This document shows positions 38,910 through 49,862 of a DNA stretch of 64,000 bases, piece after piece. This stretch comes from Glossina fuscipes (Eukaryota > Arthropoda > Insecta > Diptera > Glossinidae). The notes below the pieces were generated by a model. It saw only the letters and a list, made by a program, of their open reading frames with translations, had not been told where the DNA came from and did no database searches. Each line of letters starts with the position of its first letter. Positions within the stretch are counted from its first letter, which is position 1. The stretch covers positions 1,456,277 through 1,520,276 of the forward strand of contig NW_023998423.1 of NCBI RefSeq assembly GCF_014805625.2, given 5' to 3'. Position numbers and translations under genes: made by a program.

Positions 38910-39170
38910 AGATTAAACCAGTAAGAAAAGCACATTCGGCCGTCACCAAATCTCTTATACCCATCACAGTTATTTCAAAAAAATGGAAAAAAAAGAGGAA
39001 AAACTAAGCCAGGGGGATATTTCAAAGAGATTATACGCAGACGGACAGACAACCAAACGATCAAGAATATATATACCTTGTGGGATTTCTGAAGCTTCGT
39101 TCTGGGCGTTGAGCCTGCGAACACAGTTGCCTGGTATCCGCAACTCTTATCTACTCGGCTATACAGTAGA
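38910..39170 (-). repeat. Family A/DINE-like fragment
   Basis: A terminal-type motif (GTAAGAAAAGCACATTCGG, CTTATACCCATCACAG) is followed by the reverse complement of the TATATATTCTTGATC...GTCTGTCCGTCTGCG block. Confidence 0.5.
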
Positions 39171-39934
39171 ACATGAAATCAAAAACGATTGAAAATAAAA
39201 CCAAAAAGCATTCCTGAATATTTCGGAACCCTTCTAAAGGCTCTGAATAAGCTAAATAGGATAACTGGTACTGCTTGTTATCCCCAAGAATTTCTATTTG
39301 CAAGTACATGCACTCTTCTCATACCCAAAATTTTGTGGTCATCTTAGAGAAATGTAGATATATTTTTCTGAGTGATATTTGTTTAATTCCATTTTATTTG
39401 ATAATCTTTTCGTATAACTTCATGTTTGATTACATTAACTATTTCTCTGCACTTTTTGATCCAATTAAAAAAAAAGGAGATTCCCTTTTTCGTACTTGGG
39501 AGTGATAGTCATTTTTCTCTTACAAAATTACATCCTTTTCCTTTTTTTCCTTTTAATTTAACACAAAATAGTTTTTCGTTTCTTTCAGCCGTGAAGTTTT
39601 TTTTACTATACATTTTTTATAAAGCTTTAATGCATATAAAAAGGAAAAGAGAGAAAGAAAAAAAATTCGCGCTAATAAAATATACGAAAAAACATATCTC
39701 GTGAATTAAATAAACATGATAAAGGCATCGCGTTCTGTAAATGTATAGGTGTGTGTGCTTGTGTTTGTGTTTACATTTATATTTGTTTTGCCTTTAACGA
39801 AATCGAAAATTTTTTATATGAATAAACAAAAATTTTGTGGTTAAAAGTTTTATAAATGTGTTTATAAATGCAAAATATTATACATATTTTTGGTTTCAAG
39901 CGGATATCAGCACCGTATGCTTTACACCTTTTTC

Positions 39935-40700
39935 ATATCCACCATCGAAACATTTAGGAGAATTCATCTGTCAAAACGTTTGCAACGTCTAGAAAGAAGA
40001 CGCAGAAGGTAACAAATTCTAAAGCGATTTAGGTCTGTCCGTCTGTCCATCTAGGTTATGGCTGCGGTAAATATTATCCTGATCGCAAAAATCCACGCAA
40101 GCCCTTATTAAAAATGGACCAAGTCTCTCGAAGGACATCCTTATATTATCACGTGAACTGAATACACCTTTGTTTCCAAAAGCAAAAGAAATTGGTTGCA
40201 TGCTCATTACTTACAAGGTAAAACAGATACAACTATATGTTATTAGCGATCCTGTAGATCCTAAAAACGGATATACGCAATATATAAACACATGATTTTT
40301 TCTGCCATAATTTCCGCAAAGTCTAGACGAGCCCACAAAGTATATAATCTTCGTCAGAATCAACTTCTGAATCGGTTTAAGCATTTCCTTTTGTTTGTCT
40401 GTCTGTCCGTCTGCCCTATGACACAACTTGTACCGTTCGCAAAACTGATGAGATCGCCTTGAAATCTGCGAAAACGTTTGAAATCTTTTGCACACAAGTT
40501 CTACTTGAAATCGATCAAAAACGCGCTCACAGTACGATATAGACTGAGAACACCCTCACTTTCCGGGATTTTGTTCATTACTTATAAACTGCAAGGAACA
40601 CAGGATAACAATTTGCGGCTTTATTCTATAAAAAGAGAAAGCTCATCCACGCCCATCCAATCTTATAGTGTATCAAATAATGGTTCTTAAATTGAGATGG
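39935..40700 (+). repeat. Composite cluster of family A and related heads
   Basis: A family A head (39935-40225, CATATCCACCATCGAAAC, GTCAAAACGTTTGCAACG) is followed by a second head (40320-40470, CCACAAAGTATATAATCTTC, TCTGTCTGTCCGTCTGCCC) and a third piece (40498-40690). It runs into the family B copy at 40745. Confidence 0.55.
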
Positions 40701-40744
40701 ACCCACCTTGTCTTACACCGATAGACTCACAAGCACTTCTCTAA

Positions 40745-40970
40745 TGCCCATCTGTCGGTCTTGTATTTTCATGTTCAAACTATAGGTCGCAATTTTTAAG
40801 ATATTTTCATGGAATTTGATACAACGATGGGTTTTCGCCCAAAAATAGAAGCTACTGAAGGTCGTTCGGATCCGACTACTTCTTCTACCGCTTCCCATAT
40901 GCTTCCTTACGTGGAAAAGCTTTTATATGAATAATTGTATTAAGCGAACTGTTCCTACTTCCAATCGGCT
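40745..40970 (+). repeat. Dispersed repeat family B copy
   Basis: It has CTGTCGGTCTTGTATTTTC, TAGGTCGCAATTTTTAAGAT, CCGCTTCCCATATG and GAATAATTGTATTAAGCG. It is nearly full length. Confidence 0.65.
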
Positions 40971-43059
40971 GTTTTTTATTTTCTCGAGCACAATTTCAAG
41001 TTTTATGACGACATCCACGAAAGAAATTGACGTTTTGCGGATAGGCTGAAAGGACCATATGTCCTTTCGGCAGGAATCTCACATCCTATCAGAGAGAGCA
41101 GAAAACTCGTAGCTTACGACAGCTTGCAATAAAATATCTTTCATTACTCTCTTGATTTAAGCGCCTTTTTGCGCTTCAAAGAAATCGAGAAAGAATTGCT
41201 TGCTCACCTTATATACATGTAATGCGATTGTGTTCTCATAGTATAAGTGGCCAAAAATATTTGAAGATAATTTGTAAAATTTTTAATTCTGGCAGGAATT
41301 TATTTCCAGGCAAGCTTGAATCGACTCAGAAAGTGATGCTAAATCAATCGGCCTAACAAAAGCATCTCTCAAGTCCCTCTGTATATCACATATGGACGCA
41401 CAATTGGTGTAGGATATGAAAACACACGAACAAAAAATGAAAAGTCGATTGATGATGAAAAAATAAAAAATTTAAAAAAAAAACAAATTTTAAATTCAGC
41501 GATGCCACATCACCCCCTTGCACCAGATCAGTCAGATAGGTCACTTACGCTATTTCTGGGTATTGCAGTCAAACAGAGAAAACCGCTTTCTATCTTTTGA
41601 AAAAAATGTTGCGTATGATATAATGCTTCGCTCAAACTAAATGGTCAGTTACGTCAATAACTCAAATGTGTTATATTAAGTAATTTAAATTGAGTGATAA
41701 TTAAGGAAGTGACGTGTGGAGCATTCTAAATTTAACGTAACATTTCGGATCACTAGTGAAGAGGCTCAGGTTTAAGAAAGTTGAAAATTTCTCTTTTCAA
41801 CAGTGCAGCAAAGCACACCAAGCGAACGAAGAGACGAAAATGCCTTATTCATCTCCTACGGGGGATGGGGGAAAGAAGCGATACTTCTTTAGGAAGCTTT
41901 GGCGATTTCTTTTCCCCATTTTTTGGCAACTTTATCCTTGCTTTAGCTAAGCATCAGCTCACTCAAGCGAAGTGCGTGCTCAGGTGCCTGTCACGATTAT
42001 GCTTAGCTAATTTACATAAGTTTTATAATATTTTCAAATATTCAGTGCACTGTCATTTGCTTAATGTCTATGAAGCGAGATTCGAAAAATGAAAATAAAA
42101 AGAAAAACATATTACGTCGAAAATTCTCTATGTCTTGTGTAATCCATCTATGCCAACATGTCTATGTGCATATGTGACATTTTAAAAATGTCAAAACTAA
42201 CTGAAACTATTTCATCCAAAACTTAAGTTTAGTTTTTTTTTCCCCCATTTACAGTAATAGTTGAAATTTTTGTTTTCATTTTTTAGAAACTCAAATAAAA
42301 TATTTAATGTATTATGATGGAATAAAAATGTACAATCGTAGTGTAGCAGCCTGTATAAGCAGTATATGTGTTTGTGAAGAAGTTTTAGTTCTTATTTAAG
42401 TTTTTCTGTTTTTTTGTTACATTTTTTTTCATTCTTTCATAATAATACAAGCGCAAATAAGCCAAAACTCTAAGCGTTAAAACTTAAAGGTCATATAATG
42501 AATTAAATGAACCGAAAAACACTTACAAAGCTATATTTATATACATATATAAGTAAATAAAATAAAACAACAACAACATAAATAAAATTAAAAAAAAAAT
42601 TGAAAGAAAATATCGTTCTAACAACTGACAAAAGGAAACTTCATTAAAATGTTATTAAATTATTTATAATCATGCAAGTTTGTAAGCATGTGCCAGAAGA
42701 CGTATGCTTTTGCTCGTAATGGATGGTTGGATGGATGGATGGATGCCTAAAGCTGTTGCAGTGATAAGCTGAAAAAAGTTCCATTAAAAAAAAAAAAACA
42801 AAGTTAATGAAAAATATTTTATATGAAACTTAAGCCAGGGATAAAAACAATGTCGAAAACAAAAACATTTAAAATTGAATGAAAATAAATTGACCCGCAA
42901 CTGATGAATGATAGTTAATAACAAGAAATCAGTCCGTTTGACATAAACTATAAAATGACAAATACAACTAGATAAAGTCAATAAATAGTAAGACATAAAT
43001 AAAATAAATAAATAATGAATCATCGATAATAAATAATATATATGTATATGTACATAATA

Positions 43060-43088
43060 GTAATAATAAATAATAATAATAATAATAG
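43060..43088. repeat. (AAT)n microsatellite
   Basis: The AAT run continues from an impure AT/AAT tract starting near 43026. Confidence 0.85.
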
Positions 43089-43189
43089 GCAAATAAATCA
43101 TGTAAGAAAATTCTTTTTGATAAACATTACAGTAGGGCAAGGCCGACCTAATACCGTTACTCTCTTGTTTTTGTAATAATACACCAAAA

Positions 43190-43610
43190 CTTACAATTAT
43201 TTTGATGCATATTTCCCATGAACGCCTGCATATTGGAGGATTCTATCTAACACGGTCTCAATCCGGTAATGTTGATCTCTATGTCAATTTACTATTGTGA
43301 ACTAATTTTCACTATGAAATACTTATACTATATAAAAGTTTACTTTTCGTAGGAATGGTTATATGAGTGAAAGTTCAAAAACCAAGCGATTTTTCTCGAG
43401 AATTATCGAGAGGTATCAGACGGGCTGTCAGAGAGACGGGCAGGGGGACAGACAGGTATAGATCGATTTGGAAGACAATTTCATGTAATATATATGTAAA
43501 AACATAATAAAAGGTGGACTTGTCTTAAGCCCGTCCTCCTAATACGTACGTCCGCACAAAACTTAACATACCCTGTACCACATTACAAGCGGTATAGGAT
43601 ATGAACATAG
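43190..43610 (+). repeat. Family C copy
   Basis: A decayed tandem unit (TTTTCACTATGAAATACTTA, GGAATGGTTATATGAGTG) is followed by CAGACGGGCTGTCAGAG, the AATAAAAGGTGGACTTGTC tail and ACATACCCTGTACCAC. Confidence 0.55.
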
Positions 43611-44094
43611 TGTTGTCGAAAATGTGTTTTTAAAGTTTAGGTGTCCTGTGACAAAGTACTATTGTGGGTCTTTAACCCAACATGCACGATCTCGTCGGAG
43701 AGTTATAACGGAATCTTCTTAACTTGCCTAGCATTGCTTTTGTGCTTTTGTACCACATTGCGCCATACTGCGGCAAGCTAAATATAAATCAAAATATCTT
43801 TAGGTCTCCAGTTACGTTATTTAAGCTTTTAATTAGTCGAATTAAGTGCCAACGAATTGTTTGTAAAAAGTTTTCCTTTTTTTCATTAATTCATTAAAAC
43901 TACAAGTAATGAAAAATGGATTTACTGAGCCATCTCTCAATGTTTATAACGGAATCGAAGACCCACGACGCCAAACTGATGCGAGGTGTTTGAGAGAATG
44001 ACGAAGGCATAGTTTATTAACGGTATCTAAAAGTTAGAAACGCAACGACATCATCACTGAACATTTTTTACCGACGTTGGCTTGTGCGAGCACG

Positions 44095-44390
44095 CCGAAT
44101 ATTGGAGCAAAAACATCCGCAAAATTACAACAAAGAGAATTTGCGGCTGGACAATGCTCGGATACATATTGAATAATCTGTTAAAGAAAACTTAGAAGCA
44201 CTCCACTTGAATCTGAAATCGCAATCACTATATTCACCTGCTATCTCTCAATGGATGGCTTATAACTTACTTATCCGAGCACTGCTTCTCTTTTTATGAT
44301 TCCATTAAAGAATTGATGAATGAAATGAAAAACTCGTAGCTAATGATGGGTAATATTTTGAATGAGCAATTTTTCACAATAAAACCATTG
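44095..44390 (+). pseudogene. Decayed mariner transposase C-terminus (mauritiana-like)
   Basis: The plus strand reads LEQKHPQNYNKENLRLDNARIHI, then SVKENLEALHLNL, a degraded YSPAIS block and finally LVANDGQYFE near 44335-44352. The order matches mariner transposases of the Mos1/mauritiana side (HDNARPH, LETLKW, YSPDLAPSD, VASDGQYFE). The His before DNAR is Leu, the third Asp region is lost and stops interrupt it. An A-run of about 21 bases follows at 44394-44414. Confidence 0.62.
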
Positions 44391-44393
44391 CTC

Positions 44394-44414
44394 AAAAAAA
44401 AAAAAAAAAAAAAA
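44394..44414. repeat. Poly(A) run of about 21
   Basis: It follows directly after the mariner remnant at 44095-44390. Confidence 0.9.
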
Positions 44415-45062
44415 CCAATAAAATGTGGACGCAAGCAACGATTCAAGACTTTGTCTTATGAATTCAACGAACAGGTAGGGATATAAGAGCATTTAAAGGG
44501 GTGATATAAGTTCGAAGCTTACGTTTGATTGTAGAAAAAGTAAATTAACATGAATTATTTACATACATACATTTAAGAGTATTAAATATTTGCTTCATCC
44601 TATGTAAATATCATAGGGAGGAAAGATCAAATCAAATTGTATGTAAAGTAAACATTTCTGTGCTAATAGTAATTATAGACTAAAAAAAAATTAAATTTTG
44701 CATATAAATTGTTAACTATAAAATCATTTTTAAAGTGCTTTTTATACACGGGAAAGTGTAAGAATCTTGCAAATAAATGTTTCTTAGCATAACTTACTGC
44801 TGCATTCGAATAGTTTTCCGGATAAAAGAAATAAAACACAAATCTAAACACAACAGCAGATCATAAAATGTTCAACAATAGCAATAAAAATTTAAACACA
44901 TGTATGTTTATATAATATAAATAAGTTTGTGTGTGTGTGTCTCTGTGTGTGTAAGTGTGCGTAGATATGCCATCAGCAGTTTTTATATGCTTTTGTAGTC
45001 TTTAGTAGTGTAACAATTGATATAAAAACTGGAATAGCATCTACACGATACCAGAAGGAATA

Positions 45063-45164
45063 ATGAAAATAAAAACAACAACAATCAGCACAACAGCAAC
45101 CGCAATAGCACTGGCAGCTGTTTTTTCATATATTGCACTGGCAGTGATAACATCTTTAAATTGA
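45063..45164 (+). CDS. Candidate 33-codon small ORF with one membrane helix
   Basis: The ATG follows GGAATA and opens a 33-codon frame ending in TGA at 45162-45164. The first seven residues are polar/basic (MKIKTTT). Residues about 12-30 are almost entirely Ala/Ile/Leu/Val/Phe/Tyr, enough for one transmembrane helix or an uncleaved signal. The surrounding 44.9-45.3 kb is unique and A/CA-rich, leader-like on the plus strand, and a strong donor-like site (CGC|GTAAGTAAG) follows at about 45221. It could equally be the start of a signal-peptide exon whose true donor I cannot place, or a chance ORF. Confidence 0.25.
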   Translation: MKIKTTTISTTATAIALAAVFSYIALAVITSLN

Positions 45165-45499
45165 AGTTCCTTCTTATCGATAAGTCAGCTGCTGAGCGTA
45201 TGAATGAACGGTTAAGTGTGCGCGTAAGTAAGGATGCTGTTGAACTAACTGCCACATCGAGATTAAATAATTTAATAAACGCAAAAAGAATGAATTCTTC
45301 GAACTGTAAATAAGAAACTTTTCTGAATCCAAGTGGAAAGGAAGTGAAAAGAATTACTAAGTAGAAAGTATTAAGGCAAGAGAGCTCTTTAAAATACCTT
45401 ATATATAGATATGTATATAGTGAAAGATGAACTAAGACGTTTTGGTTTATGCCTACATATCTAGGATTATTAACGACCTGTATTAGAAGTGAGAATGTC

Positions 45500-45720
45500 T
45501 TTATACCCTTTCCATCATTTATGAGAGAGGTGGCGGTGCAGCATTTGTACAAAATGGAATAAATCTGCCACGCCTACTCAATACTGCTTTATTAGAACAT
45601 TTGCAACGAATAGAAAGAAGCTTCAGAAATCATACGAAGTCTACATACTACCGATCAGAATTAAGCGATAATGGGTATAAAAGATTTGCTCGCCGTCGAA
45701 TATAATTTTCGTACGTGTTT
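45500..45720 (+). repeat. Dispersed repeat family A fragment
   Basis: It shows TATACCCTTTCCATCATTTA, CCACGCCTACTCAATAC, GATCAGAATTAAGCGATAAT and the terminal GGGTATAAAAGATTTG. Confidence 0.5.
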
Positions 45721-46454
45721 ATGTTTATTTTACGTAATCAACAGAAGTTGTTCACTATATCCAGCTGCGAGTTGAAAAGTGAAACAACATAAATTTATTT
45801 CAAATGTTATGTTATGTAGTTGTAAAGCGCTTCCCCTCGGTTTTATTTATGTAAGCGTTGCTGACATGAAACGAAATTCGATATGACAGCTCAACAAACC
45901 CCAAACTGAACTCTATAAGCAAATGTATGACAAGTCTTTTAAAATCTTATACATATGTACGTACATAGATCGTATGCAAAGGTGAATGTATTTATTCTGC
46001 TTCGCATGTCAAAAGCACACCTATACATGACCACATACATGTCTACATGCAAACCAACATTCTATTTGAACATGTAAAACAATTTAACACATAATTAGTG
46101 AGAAATAAAAAAAAATGAAAAACAAGAGAAAAAATTAGAAAAATAAAAATTAAAAATATACCGTTCACTGATATTTATTAACTGTGAAATGTGCGGCTAA
46201 AACAAACAATCAGAAGCAAAAAAAAAAAACATACACTCATATGAAAAGAAAAGCTTCATATATCGGCACTAAAAAATAAAAAGCAAGGTCTGCAATGTTG
46301 AGAAGAATATATAAAAACAAAAACGAGACCACATACGGTTTATGACGAATTTTTCGAACTCGCTTGTTATGCTATAATACTAATACTAATAAAATACATA
46401 TACAATTTTCATCCTTTAAAGGTCAAAGCGTAAATGGTAGGAGCAGCTAGCTTT

Positions 46455-47215
46455 TGCCAACTGCTTTGCATCGGTTAAACGACAGCATGCTTTAGATAAC
46501 TTCATGTCACCGTTGAAATCATTTCGTTATTCGCGAGTTCGCAATTTCTCTTTTATCGATCAACACATTACTTTATTCAACTTCACCTCGTTGCCTAATA
46601 GTCTCCTTTTGTGATTCCCACTTTACCGAACAATGAAATGTATTTTTTTTCAACTTCAAATCGCCGATAACATCTTCCTGTTAAAAACGTCGTTAAGTCA
46701 ACTTTTATATCGCATTGAATGTCCTCTCACCACATAGCTGTACGTAAATTTGTATCGTTGGTAAAATTTCCTCATTACATGACTTTAGTTAACTACACGT
46801 GATGAGTAAAGACGCCCCATTATTAATGCGGTTTGCCCAGTACTGCTCGATATATTTCCAAGTTTACCTTCGTATCGCCTTTATATACGACTCGTTAATG
46901 GCAAGGTCGATGCGTTGTTTTAATTAACTTTTACATAGCTTCTCTCGTTAATTTATTTTAGACAACTTCATATCGTTGGTAAAACATTTCCGTCAATAAT
47001 CTGCTCTCTCTCAATTATCAATAGGTATATTGTTCTAGTTAACTTTGTAACTCGCCCTGCAAAGCGAAGCAACTTTTCCTTTATCGAATGATAATTGATT
47101 TTACTTAACTTCGTATCGCAGTTAAAATCGGCTCGTCGACAATGCAATCGACCCACTACCTGTTGATGCGTTTTTTTTTTTAATTAGCTTTGGTATCACT
47201 ATTAAGATTGCGTCA
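46455..47215 (+). repeat. Degenerate tandem array, unit about 60-80 bp
   Basis: The motif AACTTCGTATCGC.GTTAAAATC recurs in varied form at about 46498, 46579, 46652, 46700, 46746, 46866, 46926, 46964, 47041, 47107 and 47186. Spacings run from 38 to 120 bases with many near 75-80. Between the motifs lie CTCGTTAATAATGCG-like segments. It is an old, deleted satellite-like array. Confidence 0.6.
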
Positions 47216-47517
47216 TAAAAGACGATTCGTAAACGATGAAAAACGGGTTCTGCCTGCCTATCTGTGCTGGTATATAAAGAGTACGTAATGCACGATTTCT
47301 TTCCAAAACTAATCTTTTACATGCAGCTAGAGCTGCAAAAAAATCCTGAAGTCTAGGTTATACATTCTCACGTTGTGTATTCCTTTTGCTAGTTTTCAAT
47401 GCTTTTTCAAACTTTAGAAGAATTGTGAACGAATCAATGCGTTACTTAACCCAGCTTTGTGTTTTACAACGGCACATACAAACTTGACAGATCCCTCTAA
47501 GCAAAACTATAAATAAG

Positions 47518-47653
47518 TCTGACAACGCATTTAATAAAGTTAATATGTATGTCTTCTATTTCGGATCCAACAAAGCATTTAACGAAGTTAACATATCTTC
47601 TATTGTGGATCTGACAATGTGTTTAACAAAGTTAACTTGTCTTCCGTTTTGCG
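47518..47653 (+). repeat. Tandem array, 3 units of about 47 bp
   Basis: Units start at 47518, 47566 and 47610, each reading TCTGACAACGCATTTAA then AAAGTTAACAT and TCTTCTATT with small changes. It lies 300 bases from the array at 46455-47215, and part of its unit looks like an inverted version of that one. Confidence 0.65.
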
Positions 47654-49199
47654 TACAAAATCATCTAAATACTGAATAAAAATACGCAAAGCATTGAGCA
47701 TTAAGTCAGAAGAGCGTATGTTCGAATGCGTTTGTGTAGGTGTAAATGGAACACCTGCCAAAACGTATACATTTTTTTTTTCGGAGGTATTTATTTTGAA
47801 ATGTTCCAAAACATAAACCAAAAGCAAGAACAAAGTAAACAAACAGTGGCTAAATGTACGTAAATGCAATACGTAGGCAGGTGGCCTACATATGTTTTGG
47901 TTTGCCGCAAATATACGTGTCTTGTATGTATATTGTAAACAATCGAGCTAAAGACAAGTTCAATTTTCATTAATATTTAGGGCATCAAAAATATTTCGTT
48001 TTACTGGTGTTAGAGTAATTCGTACCTGTTACTGTGTTTTGCTTACGTTCCAATTAGTTTTTCTCTTTTTTTTTTTTGTTTCAAGTGACGGAGAAAAGTT
48101 GTTATCGATTAAAATAAATAAAAATATAAATCCAACTTAAATGGCATTATAACTGAACAATGAAAAAATTGTTGGAGAAATTCGCATGAATTCATATAAA
48201 AGTTCTTAAGAATTTTATTCTTTAGATTTATATGAAATTAATGAAGAGAGTGAGAGAGAAAGAGAGTACACAAAAATAGCAGAACTTACATTTCAATTTC
48301 CTGAACAAACAAAATTTTGCAAAGTCATAGTTGCATAGCATTGTTATGTGTATATACTGCCTAAAGCACAACTTCTTCTTCTTCTTCGTATGCTTGCTTG
48401 CTTGCTCTTATATTATTGTAGAATGTTATTAACATTAAAGTGACTGCTTTTATAAGAACACATACCGACGCACAAGCACATAACATACATGCAATAGTAA
48501 TAAAAACATTAAGCATACGCTACGATATCCAACATTTCGTTATAAGAATTTTTATTTTCCCAAAAATATTTTATTCATGATAAAATTCAGAAAAAAGTGT
48601 TAGTTGATGTGGAACTACAACAACAACAATAACGCATTGTAAAGGCCTTTAGAGCAGAGCTACATGCGAGTGTCGTTCCAGAAAAATATACCCTGCATGC
48701 TTTAAATATGATTGGCTAACGTATCAGTTAAAGCCTTAAATGTCTAATGAAATTTAATGAGAATTTAATGAGCTTCCAAAGCAGAATAATACAACTCTCT
48801 TGATTTATTTAATTAAACAGTTCACGCTCATAGTCCTCGTTCTTTTCTGTGGTCTACGCTTTGCAGACTATAGGTTTTTGGTTTTCAAATGACCATGTGT
48901 GCGGTTCAGAGCTAAAATTGTTTTTGATTAATAACACTTATGGATTGGCCTTGGTAGGAGGTAATGGAGGGGTGTTTTTGGGCAATTCATATTTATGTTT
49001 TCGGTACTATTTCAGATAGCCTCTCCCAAAGTAAATTTCAACTAGTACTTGCGATAAACAGCAAATCTCCTTTTTTTCTGCACTCATTTTTTATTTCGTA
49101 GACTCCAACATATTAATACCTTTATACATTAGGTAAGAATGCATTAGTTCTACAGGAACGTACTGTCCACTTTTAGAATAAGTTAAAATCCTACTTTCT

Positions 49200-49600
49200 G
49201 CACATGGTCCGATATGCTTTATTGAGATGAATCAAGCCCTTCCCATATCTTCGTTAGTCAAATATAGTCGCCCAGAGCGTGGCTTTCCAAACATGTTGTA
49301 CATGTTCTATCAGAAAATGTACCTTCACCAAACACTTTCAATAAATATCTGCATGCTTCTATAACATTTCTCACTTATTGGCATAAATGAATTTTATCAA
49401 TAGCCTTGGGTAGACGATCACGTCTCACTTAATGCGAACATGAAACTCTCATAAAGTTTCGCAAACTTGTTGAAATTTTCTATAAACAGAACGAACAGTG
49501 CTTTCCGGTAGACCTGTTATGTAACATAGCAAGTTTGTATCTCAGTTATTGCGAACTTTCCAACAACAGTAGACCGACCATATGGCGGAGAGACGGACCA
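49200..49600 (-). pseudogene. Possible very old Tc1/mariner-like transposase N-terminus
   Basis: Minus-strand frames give TGLPESTVRSVYRKF, resembling a helix-turn-helix (ESTVR..Y.K), and later FGKPRSGRL, resembling the GRPRSGRP linker of mariner/Tc1 transposases. They appear in the expected order, but stops and frameshifts separate them. This is weak evidence; a translated search is needed. Confidence 0.28.
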
Positions 49601-49825
49601 GATACTTTGTCTACACACATTCCACATATTCAAAATTCCAATGTTGCCAAATCGAACACTAATTTCGCGCCAAAAGAGTAAAATGAACCCATCGCTTTTA
49701 AGGCGACTTTATCACAATTACTATAACCTCTGTCAGGTTAATTACAAAAATCAGTTAAATAAAAATAAACATTCACTCCTAATGAACACAAAGCTACATA
49801 TATAGACAGTTAACTGTACAATTCG

Positions 49826-49862
49826 CCCGTCTGCCCGTCCTGTTTTCTTGTGTTCAATCCAT
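49826..49862 (+). repeat. Family B head fragment
   Basis: GCCCGTCTGCCCGTCC followed by TGTTTTCTTGTGTTCAAT is the family B head. The rest of the repeat is missing. Confidence 0.45.

Larger units (their letters stand above)
33476..45000. other. Intergenic or upstream stretch
   Basis: It holds family A, B and C copies and the mariner remnant at 44.1 kb. The rest (33.5-37.2, 41.0-42.7 kb) is AT-rich with no supported gene. A (GGAT)n run lies at 42720-42746. The 41.75-42.1 kb frame lacks an ATG start. Confidence 0.45.

Noticed and set aside
45085..45552. A 155-codon minus-strand ORF, among the longest in the window
   Set aside because: The translation is compositionally odd (Leu/Phe/Tyr-rich) and has no recognisable domain. 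Its 5' end overlaps a family A fragment and its 3' end lies antisense to CAA-rich DNA.
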